From the NCBI GenBank assembly GCA_027028725.1, contig JALVIB010000031.1, positions 1-12,152 of the forward strand: a stretch of 12,152 nucleotides of DNA, written 5' to 3'. The DNA comes from Candidatus Altimarinota bacterium. Its GTDB lineage: Bacteria; Patescibacteriota; Gracilibacteria; UBA4473. The notes under the pieces are model-generated. The model made no database searches. It had not been told where the DNA came from and saw only the letters and a list, made by a program, of their open reading frames with translations. Of the stretch, positions 1-6,928 are shown piece after piece. Position 1 is the first letter of the stretch. Every line of letters begins with the position of its first letter. Both the position numbers and the translations under genes were made by a program.

Positions 1-3000
1 AGCATATGCTTCATCATCTGCCCCATCAGGATATGGATAACGATTTTGACACATGTTCCCTATTAGAGAACAAGTTCCTATTAAAACACCTTGTGCTTCA
101 CTTCCTCCACTGCCTCCGTGTGATGTTATTTGGGGAGGTTGCGGTTGCGGTTGTGACTGTGAAACCGTATAACTCACGGTCGCAGTATTCCCTACTCCAT
201 CAGTAGAAGTAGCAGTAATTGTATCGTTTGCTTGTGGTTCTGAACCTGCAGTAATGGTACATGTCCAGTTACCACTTGCATCTACGGTGATTGGAGTATT
301 AGAGCAGATATTTGGTGTAATAATAATTGTTGCTCCTGGATCTCCTGTTCCTGTGATTGTTGTTGCTCCTGCTGTAATCGCATTCATCGTGAGTGTGGGA
401 GCGTTCGTATCAATAGCATTGTTCTCTGTTATTCCTGGGGTATCGGTGTTCCCTGCACTATCTGTAGTGACTGCGGTAATACTTTCTCCATCTGTCGGTG
501 ATGGGGTGAGGGTACAAGAGTAGTTTCCTGCGTTATCTGCAGTAGTGGTACAGGTAGCTCCACTTGGGGTAGTGAGTGTTACACTTGCTCCCGCCTCTGC
601 TGTTCCACTTACTGGTGCACCATTCGTAGGTGTGTTGATGGTGGTGGTGGGTGAGATGTGGGTATCAATAGTTACTGAAAGTGCAGGAGATGGATTTGAT
701 TCATTGCTTGCTTGGTCTGTTTCGGTATAGGTGATGTCATATGTTCCATCGTTAAGTGATGATGTAGTAATAGATACAGTTCCTGCTCCTGTACAATTTA
801 CAGTATTCTCTAAGTTACCATTAACGTAGAGAGTAATTACTGAGTTTGCTTCACTACATTGCACATCAAAGGTAGGTGTAGCATCTGAAGTAATGTTGTC
901 ACTATCTGATGTTCCTAAGTCTGATGGTGCTTGGAGATCTGCTGTAGTTGGTGTACTTGGTGCAGTGGTATCGATAACGTAGTTACTCTCTGTTTGTGTG
1001 AGTATGTTTCCTGCATCGTCTTCTGCTTTGATAACAAGATCGTGTGGATTGCTATCTGTTGGTCCATCAATAGATATCGTACAATCTACTTGTGTAGATG
1101 TGGTTTGGCTACAGTTAAGGTTTGATGTGTTTACTGATGATGAAGTATCAACACTCACATTTGATGCGGTAATACCGTTATTGTCTGTTACCCGTATGGT
1201 GGTGTCTGTGATAGAGCTGTTTTTTAGTTTTGTCGGTGCCGTAATGGTGATTGTGGGGTTTGTAGTATCAATAGTGTAAGTTTGTGAGTTCTTTCCTGTT
1301 GCACTAATTCCTGTATCTCGTGCTGATACCTCTATTGTCCCTGTGCTGGTAATGTTGGTGATATCACAGGTAGTTGGTGATGAGTACACTCCTCCTCCTT
1401 GACTTCCGGTACATGTTCCGAGAGTTGCTCCTGTTCCTCCAGCATTACTAATCGTAATGTTATCGATATCGTTTCCTAATGGTGAAGTGATCACTACTTG
1501 TGTTGTCATTGGGTTGTTGTTGGAAAGGTAGGGAGATTGGAAGTTAATGGTCGGTGGAAACTTAAGTTCCTTTGTTGTGCTATTTCCTACGATGTCGTAT
1601 GCGGTTACTGTGATTGTATGGAGGTTCTCATCTTGATCGAGAGTCAGGGAGAGTGGACTTGTTGCCGGATTGATTGTAGTGGTGTTTGAAGAAACTCCTG
1701 CTCCTCCGTTATCTGCAGTGTAGGTGACTTCGTAGTGATCAATGTTAGTGTTGTCGGTTGCGGAAAAGGTGATTTCCGGATTGTCGACTGAGTGGGGAGT
1801 TTGGGTATCTACTGCTATTGTGAGCGTTGGATCTGTGAGATCAACAATGATTTGAAGTGCAGGAGATTGGTCTGTTTCTGTTCCGTTTTCTGTTTCTGTG
1901 TAGGTGATGTTGTGGGAACCTTCAGTGAGAGCGTTTGTGAGAGTGATACTCTCTGCCACTACTCCCGTGCAATTATGAGTTTCTGCAAGATTTCCATCTA
2001 CATAGAGATTAATCGTAAGTCCTGCTGCTCGACATTGAACATCAAAAGTCGGAGTTGTGGTAAAGGTGATGTTGTCTGTTTGTAATGAACCTGTGTCGCT
2101 TCCTGATTGGAGGTCTGGTGCTGTATTTGGAGCACAGTCTTTTCCAGCATCATTAATAATCCAATTATATGTGGAGATAATGTTGCTTCGTGCAGTTTCT
2201 GATGCACAGTAGTGAGCTGAAGAGTCAAGTGTTACATTATTTTGAAGATTAGAAAGATTGTTCCACCCTGCAATAGTGGAATCATAATTTTGTTTAGAGA
2301 TAGTAGTATCTAATAACATATTCTGCATATCTGTTACACTAGAAACGTCCCAACTATTAAGTGATTGATTGAATGAAGTGGCCTTATAAAACATCCACTT
2401 CATATCTGTCACACTAGAAACATCCCAACTATTGAGTGGTTGATTAAAAGAAGTAGCACCTGAGAACATCGCAATCATATTAGTCACACCTGAAACATCC
2501 CAATTGCTAAGTGACTGGTTGAAAGAAGTTGCATCGCGGAACATACTATACATATTCGTTACATTAGATATGTTCCAATTATTAAGTGGCTGGTTGAAAG
2601 AAGTTGCCTCGCGGAACATCCACTGCATATCTGTTACACTAGAAACATCCCAACTATTAAGTGGTTGATTGAATGAAGTGGCCTTATAAAACATCCACTG
2701 CATATCTGTTACACTAGAAACGTCCCAACTATTAAGTGATTGATTGAATGAAGTAGCCTTATAAAACATCCACTTCATATCTGTCACACTAGAAACATCC
2801 CAACTATTGAGTGGTTGATTAAAAGAAGTAGCGCCTGAGAACATCGCAATCATATTAGTCACACCTGAAACATCCCAATTGCTAAGTGACTGGTTGAAAG
2901 AAGTTGCATCGCGGAACATACTATACATATTCGTTACATTAGATATGTTCCAATTATTAAGTGGCTGGTTGAAAGAAGTTGCCTCGCGGAACATCCACTG

Positions 3001-3453
3001 CATATTCGTCACTCCACTCATATCGGGAGTATCAGTATAGTTCCCTACAAGATTTGAAGCACCATAAAAAGCATAAGACATATCCGGTCCCCAATGACTC
3101 GTTCCCCATTGTTCGATAGAAATATACTTATTTCTATCTGTTTGCTTGTTAATGTAGATATCTTCTAAGTTACGAAAACGAATGATGTGATCTCCTGCTG
3201 TTGCAAAGGTATAAGAACGGTTTCCTGAGACATTCGTTTCCTCATAAACTCCATCGTTGTTTTCCCAATCAATATCGTAGTCTGTATCTTGTGTATAGAA
3301 AGTAAAACTTTCGTTTGCACTTGTCGTTCTTACCTTGAGAACAAAATCGGTGTTGTTCACTGCATCTGCAAAAACACTCTGTGCTGAGAACATAGCAAAT
3401 AATATCACCACTATTTTTGTGGCGAAATTGACACCGTTTCTAAAACATTTCAT
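1..3453 (-). CDS. Secreted BspA-like (DUF285) repeat and Ig-like domain surface protein, C-terminus beyond the window
   Basis: A minus-strand frame stays open for 1151 codons, from ATG at 3453 to position 1, with no stop. Residues 1-30 look like a signal peptide: a basic start (MKCFRNGVNFATK), a hydrophobic core (IVVILFAMFSA) and a VFA/D cleavage site. After a beta-rich N-terminal part come ten 25-residue units (about residues 144-391), such as WDVSSVTDMKWMFYKATSFN. This is the BspA-type leucine-rich-like repeat DUF285, known from surface and adhesin proteins. From about residue 430 to 1095 come roughly six Ig-like or cadherin-like modules; two share the pattern DNIT..TPTFDVQC...LYVNGNL. A Gln/Pro linker (SQSQPQPQPPQ) and a Gly/Ser stretch follow near residue 1100. 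The protein is probably exported and displayed on the surface, for adhesion or contact; the ligand is unknown. The gene lacks the CCCGCGAAA motif common elsewhere in the window, which suggests a different origin. No Shine-Dalgarno site is seen. Confidence 0.9.
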   Translation of the reverse strand, partial: MKCFRNGVNFATKIVVILFAMFSAQSVFADAVNNTDFVLKVRTTSANESFTFYTQDTDYDIDWENNDGVYEETNVSGNRSYTFATAGDHIIRFRNLEDIYINKQTDRNKYISIEQWGTSHWGPDMSYAFYGASNLVGNYTDTPDMSGVTNMQWMFREATSFNQPLNNWNISNVTNMYSMFRDATSFNQSLSNWDVSGVTNMIAMFSGATSFNQPLNSWDVSSVTDMKWMFYKATSFNQSLNSWDVSSVTDMQWMFYKATSFNQPLNSWDVSSVTDMQWMFREATSFNQPLNNWNISNVTNMYSMFRDATSFNQSLSNWDVSGVTNMIAMFSGATSFNQPLNSWDVSSVTDMKWMFYKATSFNQSLNSWDVSSVTDMQNMLLDTTISKQNYDSTIAGWNNLSNLQNNVTLDSSAHYCASETARSNIISTYNWIINDAGKDCAPNTAPDLQSGSDTGSLQTDNITFTTTPTFDVQCRAAGLTINLYVDGNLAETHNCTGVVAESITLTNALTEGSHNITYTETENGTETDQSPALQIIVDLTDPTLTIAVDTQTPHSVDNPEITFSATDNTNIDHYEVTYTADNGGAGVSSNTTTINPATSPLSLTLDQDENLHTITVTAYDIVGNSTTKELKFPPTINFQSPYLSNNNPMTTQVVITSPLGNDIDNITISNAGGTGATLGTCTGSQGGGVYSSPTTCDITNITSTGTIEVSARDTGISATGKNSQTYTIDTTNPTITITAPTKLKNSSITDTTIRVTDNNGITASNVSVDTSSSVNTSNLNCSQTTSTQVDCTISIDGPTDSNPHDLVIKAEDDAGNILTQTESNYVIDTTAPSTPTTADLQAPSDLGTSDSDNITSDATPTFDVQCSEANSVITLYVNGNLENTVNCTGAGTVSITTSSLNDGTYDITYTETDQASNESNPSPALSVTIDTHISPTTTINTPTNGAPVSGTAEAGASVTLTTPSGATCTTTADNAGNYSCTLTPSPTDGESITAVTTDSAGNTDTPGITENNAIDTNAPTLTMNAITAGATTITGTGDPGATIIITPNICSNTPITVDASGNWTCTITAGSEPQANDTITATSTDGVGNTATVSYTVSQSQPQPQPPQITSHGGSGGSEAQGVLIGTCSLIGNMCQNRYPYPDGADDEAYA
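2281..3024 (-). repeat. Tandem array of ten 75-bp units with a 375-bp higher-order duplication
   Basis: The array encodes the DUF285 repeats of the surface protein: nine regular 25-residue units plus a degenerate tenth (MQNMLLDTTISKQNY). Units 1-5 match units 6-10 in order. At DNA level about 2323-2632 matches 2698-3007, an offset of exactly 375 bp (five units), with only two mismatches seen by eye. Matches between neighbouring units are lower. A block of five units was therefore duplicated recently on top of an older 75-bp array. Confidence 0.9.
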
Positions 3454-3462
3454 GCAAACAAT

Positions 3463-3471
3463 AATGTATCA
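3463..3471 (-). promoter_or_regulatory. Possible extended -10 box for the surface-protein gene
   Basis: On the minus strand TGA-TACATT reads as an extended -10 (TGn plus a 4/6 hexamer). No convincing -35 is present at 16-18 nt. Transcription would start about 3 nt before the ATG, so the mRNA would be nearly leaderless. This is a weak call. Confidence 0.3.
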
Positions 3472-3556
3472 TTTAACGGTCGCATACTACTAAAAACACA
3501 AAATAATCAAAATTTTTTTTAAATCCCGCGAAATTTTACTTTTCTCAACGCAAAAC

Positions 3557-3562
3557 TAAAAT
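3557..3562 (+). promoter_or_regulatory. Possible -10 box directly ahead of murL
   Basis: TAAAAT (5/6 match) ends 7 nt before the murL ATG at 3570, with a poor -35 (TTTACT) 16 nt upstream. Initiation would fall on or next to the start codon, giving a leaderless mRNA. The rest of the 116-bp gap between the divergent surface-protein gene and murL holds only A/T-rich sequence and one copy of the CCCGCGAAA motif (3525-3533). Confidence 0.35.
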
Positions 3563-3569
3563 TCAAGCG

Positions 3570-4997
3570 ATGAAAAATCCCCTTTCGGAAATTAAAGAAT
3601 TCGTTTTTGAAGACTTTGTGTGGAATCCCGCGAAAAAAGAGCTGCTTCTACATTATTCTCTGGATGAAAAAATTAATTTTACTGAAAAATTCACTTTTAA
3701 CTTTAATTTCGCGGGAAATTTTTCGCCAGAAGAACTGGAAAACGCCTTTTTTGGACTTTGGATTATGGCGGGGATTTCGTATTTCAAGACTTGTTTACCC
3801 GCGAAAATAAGAATAAAAAAAGGTGGATTAAGTAAATCCCAAGCCGACTTTTTTACCAAAATTTACGAAAATGGCTTGGGAGAATTCTTTGTGGTCAACG
3901 AATTAGATCCACACGACCGCATCCACTTCCCTGTCCAAAATCCCGCGAATTCTTATGATCTCCCTCTCCTAGCAGGAGAGGGTCGGGGTGAGGTAGATAA
4001 AGATTTGTCTCCTGAAAACTCAAACAACACAATCGTCCCCATCGGTGGCGGAAAAGATTCTCTCGTTACCGCGAAAATTCTGGAAAAAGCAGGCGTGGAA
4101 TTTTCTACTTGGCACATCGGAAATTCCCCAGTCATCATGGATTGTGTTAAAAAAATTCATAACTCTAAATTCCCCCTGACAAGGGGGTTAGGGGGTTCAA
4201 ATCTACAAATTTCGCGGGGAATTAGTCCTACCCTTTTGAAACTAAACAACGAAGGCGCGCTCAACGGACATATTCCCATTTCAGCTATTCTCGCTTTTTT
4301 GAGTGTTATAACGGCGATTTTAACCGGTAAAAAAAATATTGCTTTTTCTAACGAAAATTCCGCGAATTTTGGAAACACTGAATATATGGGCAAAGAAATG
4401 AACCACCAATATTCTAAATCGCTGGAATTTGAAAAAGATTTCCAAAAATATGTCGCGGAAAATATCTCGCCAAATATAAACTATTTTTCATTTCTCCGTC
4501 CGCTAACGGAGTTAAAAATAGCTGAAATTTTCGCGGAAATTTGCTGGGACGATTTTGCTGATAAATTTTCCAGCTGTAATCGAAATTTTCATATTGCCCC
4601 CCTTTCAAGGGGGGATAAGGGGGGTAAATCTAAATGGTGTCTCGCCTGCCCCAAATGCGCTTTTGTCGGCTTAATCCTCTCGCCTTTTGTCGAAAAAGAA
4701 AAATTTCGCGGGATTTTTGGTGATAATTTTTTTAATGATGACTCCCTCTCCCTCGGGGAGAGGGCTGGGGTGAGGGCTAAATATTTCGCTGAACTTTTAG
4801 GACTTTCCGGACACAAACCTTTTGAGTGCGTTGGAGAAATTGCCGAAGCCCAAAAAGCCGCGAAATTAGCTGTTTCCAAATATCCCGAACTCGCAAAATT
4901 TACTGACCACTTCCCTACTCCGGATTTTGATAAAGACAAATTCCACGAACACTCTATGCCTAAAAATTTCGCGAGAATTTGGAAAAAGCACTTCTAA
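3570..4997 (+). CDS. murL: UDP-MurNAc-L-alanyl-L-glutamate epimerase (MurL)
   Basis: MurL inverts L-Glu to D-Glu on UDP-MurNAc-L-Ala-L-Glu in the cytoplasm; with a MurD2-type ligase it replaces the glutamate racemase route to peptidoglycan. The family is recognised by a PP-loop-like GGGKDS (residues 159-164), then GALNGHIPISAI (229-240), SNENSANFGNTEY (260-272), MNHQYSKSLEFE (277-288), FSFLRPLTELKIAEIFA (306-322), WCLACPKC (356-363) and HKPFECVGE (415-423). The 475 residues include about 45-60 that look inserted: four short palindromic DNA repeats lie in frame at residues 131-142, 201-210, 343-352 and about 391-403, all between conserved blocks. The ATG is the first start in the frame, with no Shine-Dalgarno site. 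murJ, another murein gene, lies 590 nt downstream with its own signals, so the association is by function rather than one clear operon. That the enzyme works despite the insertions is inferred from intact motifs and an open frame. Confidence 0.85.
   Translation: MKNPLSEIKEFVFEDFVWNPAKKELLLHYSLDEKINFTEKFTFNFNFAGNFSPEELENAFFGLWIMAGISYFKTCLPAKIRIKKGGLSKSQADFFTKIYENGLGEFFVVNELDPHDRIHFPVQNPANSYDLPLLAGEGRGEVDKDLSPENSNNTIVPIGGGKDSLVTAKILEKAGVEFSTWHIGNSPVIMDCVKKIHNSKFPLTRGLGGSNLQISRGISPTLLKLNNEGALNGHIPISAILAFLSVITAILTGKKNIAFSNENSANFGNTEYMGKEMNHQYSKSLEFEKDFQKYVAENISPNINYFSFLRPLTELKIAEIFAEICWDDFADKFSSCNRNFHIAPLSRGDKGGKSKWCLACPKCAFVGLILSPFVEKEKFRGIFGDNFFNDDSLSLGERAGVRAKYFAELLGLSGHKPFECVGEIAEAQKAAKLAVSKYPELAKFTDHFPTPDFDKDKFHEHSMPKNFARIWKKHF
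3960..3993 (+). repeat. Family A palindromic repeat inside murL (copy 1)
   Basis: CTCCCTCTCC, a short spacer, GGAGAGGG, then GGGGTGAGG. The arms CTCTCCT/AGGAGAG form a hairpin. It encodes LPLLAGEGRGEV, just before the GGGKDS loop of MurL. Related copies are at 4742-4776 and 9141-9174, the three read in different frames or strands. Confidence 0.85.
4170..4197 (+). repeat. Family B palindromic repeat inside murL (copy 1)
   Basis: CCCCCT-GACA-AGGGGG forms a 6-bp hairpin, followed by a second G-run (TTAGGGGGTT). It encodes FPLTRGLGGS in frame. Related copies are at 4596-4625 and, between genes, at 9309-9341. Confidence 0.8.
4596..4625 (+). repeat. Family B palindromic repeat inside murL (copy 2)
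   Basis: CCCCCCTT-TC-AAGGGGGG forms an 8-bp hairpin, then ATAAGGGGGGT. It encodes APLSRGDKGG in frame, four residues before the conserved WCLACPKC block. Confidence 0.8.
4742..4776 (+). repeat. Family A palindromic repeat inside murL (copy 2)
   Basis: CTCCCTCTCC, CTCGGGGAGAGGG and GGGGTGAGGG match the element at 3960-3993, but it is translated in a different frame (SLSLGERAGVRA). It lies just before the C-terminal conserved part of MurL. Confidence 0.85.
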
Positions 4998-5001
4998 TTT
5001 T

Positions 5002-5030
5002 TTGACAAACATACAAATTATTGTTACAAG
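5002..5030 (+). promoter_or_regulatory. Sigma70-type promoter for the small ORFs
   Basis: A perfect -35 TTGACA (5002-5007) is followed after 17 nt by TACAAG (5025-5030), preceded by TGT, an extended -10. The start would be near 5037, about 22 nt before the ATG at 5059. It lies 5 nt after the murL stop, and no terminator is visible between. Confidence 0.65.
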
Positions 5031-5058
5031 AGATTGTGCTTTTTAATAAAATTCAAAA

Positions 5059-5310
5059 ATGAGTTCAAAAAATCCTGACATATCTGACAAAGAGATAAAA
5101 AAAATTGTCCCCCATCATGGTGGACCAGATGCAAATCCTCTCTTAACAAAAGCTATTTTAGATTTAAATAGTGCAGTAGCCGAAATACAGCAAAAAACTA
5201 AATCAGAAAAACACCCCGATAAACCTTTTATAAGTGGATACGGTCCGGCCATTGGCAGCGAAGGATTCTACGGAATACCAAACCATGAACCGGGTAGTCC
5301 TAGAAAGTAA
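5059..5310 (+). CDS. Small hypothetical protein, 83 residues
   Basis: I do not recognise this protein. It is hydrophilic, with no signal peptide or membrane segment. A charged N-terminus (SSKNPDISDKEIKKI), HHGGPDANP, a probable helix (LLTKAILDLNSAVAEIQQKTK) and a Gly/Pro-rich tail (SGYGPAIGSEGFYGIPNHEP) are visible. It starts at an ATG 22 nt after a good promoter, which supports real expression. The stretch lacks the CCCGCGAAA motif dense in its neighbours, so it may be a later insertion between murL and murJ. A second small ORF follows 13 nt later. Confidence 0.6.
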   Translation: MSSKNPDISDKEIKKIVPHHGGPDANPLLTKAILDLNSAVAEIQQKTKSEKHPDKPFISGYGPAIGSEGFYGIPNHEPGSPRK

Positions 5311-5323
5311 TTAGAGCCTCAAA

Positions 5324-5548
5324 ATAACTAAAAAACACCTGCTTAACGAAAATCATGTTATAAATCCCTTTGGTGGTGGGGTTTTTGATTTGCAAGAACT
5401 GGATTTTGAAGATTTAAAAGAATTGCATGAAAAATATCAAAAAATTCATAAAACACCGCTAAATTCCGAAGTGATCGATGAGGCTTTATTGAAAATTAAA
5501 AATCGAACAAAGCAAATCGTAAAAGGTGTAAATCTAATCACAAAATAG
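5324..5548 (+). CDS. Small ORF without a normal start codon, possibly a broken gene
   Basis: The frame from 5315 to TAG at 5546-5548 is open for 77 codons, with protein-like composition: NPFGGGVFDLQELDFEDLKE, then a charged helical part ending KIKNRTKQIVKGVNLITK. There is no ATG or GTG before this region. Candidate starts are ATA at 5324 (read as MTKKHLLNENH..., 74 residues; possibly a mutated ATG), CTG at 5339 or TTG at 5390. It follows the 83-residue ORF by 13 nt and could share its transcript. It may be a real small gene with an unusual start, or a decaying one. The function is unknown. Confidence 0.4.
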   Translation: MTKKHLLNENHVINPFGGGVFDLQELDFEDLKELHEKYQKIHKTPLNSEVIDEALLKIKNRTKQIVKGVNLITK

Positions 5549-5574
5549 AAACTAGCCAAAATCCCGCGAAATTT

Positions 5575-5580
5575 TACAAT
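5575..5580 (+). promoter_or_regulatory. Possible -10 box directly ahead of murJ
   Basis: TACAAT (5/6 match) ends 6 nt before the GTG start at 5587, so transcription would begin at the start codon. No good -35 is seen. The box overlaps the end of an AAATCCCGCGAAATTT copy (5560-5575). Confidence 0.35.
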
Positions 5581-5586
5581 ACTCTC

Positions 5587-6870
5587 GTGAAAAAAATTCT
5601 AACTTCCGGTGGCGCGCTTTTAATGGCTTCGGCCTTGGGCAGTAAAATTCTCGGGCTTTTGCGTGACCGCTTGTTTGTGCAACATTTCGCGGACACCGGA
5701 CAAATTGATTATATTTTCGCGGCTTTTCGGATTCCCGATTTTTTCTTTTTCTTATTAATTGGCGGAACTGTTTCGACATTATTCTTGCCACGAATTGTCG
5801 ATTTAAAATCCCGCGAAAAATGGCAGTTTGTATCTAGTTTTTTCTGGGGAGTTTTTTTGTTTTTCGGATTATTCTGCGGAATTGCCTCGTTTTTTCCGAA
5901 ATTTTTCGTTAAAATTTTCGCCTCTGGATTTACAGGCGAAGCGCAAACCGAAGTCGCTCAACTCGCGCGATATTTATTTGGATCAGTTTTTTTACTGGCG
6001 GTAAGTTCAGTCTTTTCCGCCGCGCAACAAGCTCAACAAAAATTCCTCTCCATCGCTCTCGCTCCAATCATCTACACAGGAACAATTTGTCTTGGAGTTT
6101 ATTTTTTCGCGGGAATTTGGGGACTTTCCAGCATCGGACTTTTTGCGATTCTTGGAGCATTTTTGCATTTAGCGATAAATTCTTTGGCTTACTTTTGGGG
6201 TGGCGGAAAGCTAGGAATTTTCTGGAAAAAACCAGCTTCGGCTTGGCAAAATTTTGCCAGTGATTTCAGTTACCGCACGCTCAATAACGCCGCTTTTCAA
6301 ATCAATCAGTCGGCTGATGTTTGGATTGCCAGTTTTTTGGTAGCGGGTAGTGTTAGCGCTTATCAAATCGGCGCCAATCTCGGAATGGCGTTGTTTTCAA
6401 TTATCGGTTTACCGATTGCGCGAGCAACTTTTCCGAAGCTGACGAATCATAAAAAAAACATTGCGGAACAGAAAAAAATCATTGTCGATTCGTTGAAATG
6501 GATTTTATTGCTGACAATTCCCGCGACATTTATCGGATTTGTTTGGGCGGAATTTTGGTTGAAGTTTTTGTTTAATTTGAATGGTGAAATTCTTCGTATG
6601 GGGACGATTGTTTTGCGTTGGGTAATTTTAAGTTTGCCTTTTGCGGCGGTTATTCCAGTTTTTTCGCGGGTTTTTCTGGCGAACGACGATGTCAAAACTC
6701 CGATGAAAATTTCCGCAACTTCATTATTTATCGCCACAATTACGGCTTATATTTTAGCGTTAAAGATTTTACCACCAGAAAAAGCTGTTCTTGGTTTGGC
6801 GATTGGGACATTTCTAGCAAATTTCCTATCGGCAAACTTGTTTGGGTATTTGCTTTGGAAGAAGAAATAA
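5587..6870 (+). CDS. murJ: Lipid II flippase MurJ (MviN family)
   Basis: MurJ moves lipid II across the cytoplasmic membrane for peptidoglycan assembly. The N-terminus is typical of the MOP-superfamily MviN fold: GSKILGLLRDRLF (residues 19-31), then DYIFAAFRIPDFFFFLLIGG and STLFLPRI. I count about 12 hydrophobic segments over 427 residues. E. coli MurJ has 14 helices and about 510 residues, so the last two seem absent. The stretch that is RRIFAEG in E. coli reads FFFLLIGG here, so the Arg pair and the Glu of that motif are not conserved. The GTG start gives the full first helix; the next ATG would cut into it. The frame holds several CCCGCGAAA copies (5810, 6105, 6662). Transcription ends at a hairpin beginning 3 nt after the stop. 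Family assignment is firm; flippase activity is inferred from the family and from murL nearby. Confidence 0.92.
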   Translation: MKKILTSGGALLMASALGSKILGLLRDRLFVQHFADTGQIDYIFAAFRIPDFFFFLLIGGTVSTLFLPRIVDLKSREKWQFVSSFFWGVFLFFGLFCGIASFFPKFFVKIFASGFTGEAQTEVAQLARYLFGSVFLLAVSSVFSAAQQAQQKFLSIALAPIIYTGTICLGVYFFAGIWGLSSIGLFAILGAFLHLAINSLAYFWGGGKLGIFWKKPASAWQNFASDFSYRTLNNAAFQINQSADVWIASFLVAGSVSAYQIGANLGMALFSIIGLPIARATFPKLTNHKKNIAEQKKIIVDSLKWILLLTIPATFIGFVWAEFWLKFLFNLNGEILRMGTIVLRWVILSLPFAAVIPVFSRVFLANDDVKTPMKISATSLFIATITAYILALKILPPEKAVLGLAIGTFLANFLSANLFGYLLWKKK

Positions 6871-6872
6871 AA

Positions 6873-6900
6873 AAAATCCCGCGAAATTTCGCGAGATTTT
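6873..6900. terminator. Bidirectional terminator built from two inverted CCCGCGAAA motifs
   Basis: AAAATCCCGCGAAA (6873-6886) faces TTTCGCGAGATTTT (6887-6900), pairing along 14 bp with one C-A mismatch and flanked by A and T runs. It lies 3 nt after the murJ stop and 28 nt from the stop of the convergent gene at 6929, so it can serve both strands. Confidence 0.75.
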
Positions 6901-6928
6901 GTATTTTTAACTTTTAACTTTTAATTTT

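Noticed and set aside
1..2085. Several plus-strand ORFs of 60-97 codons opposite the surface-protein gene
   Set aside because: They are antisense shadows; the minus frame is open for 1151 codons with clear domain repeats.
2281..3024. Regular repeats that might suggest a CRISPR array
   Set aside because: Units are 75 bp, contiguous, without unique spacers, and encode a known protein repeat in frame.
5059..5548. Toxin-antitoxin pair from two adjacent small ORFs
   Set aside because: Neither protein shows a recognisable toxin or DNA-binding motif, and the second lacks a normal start.
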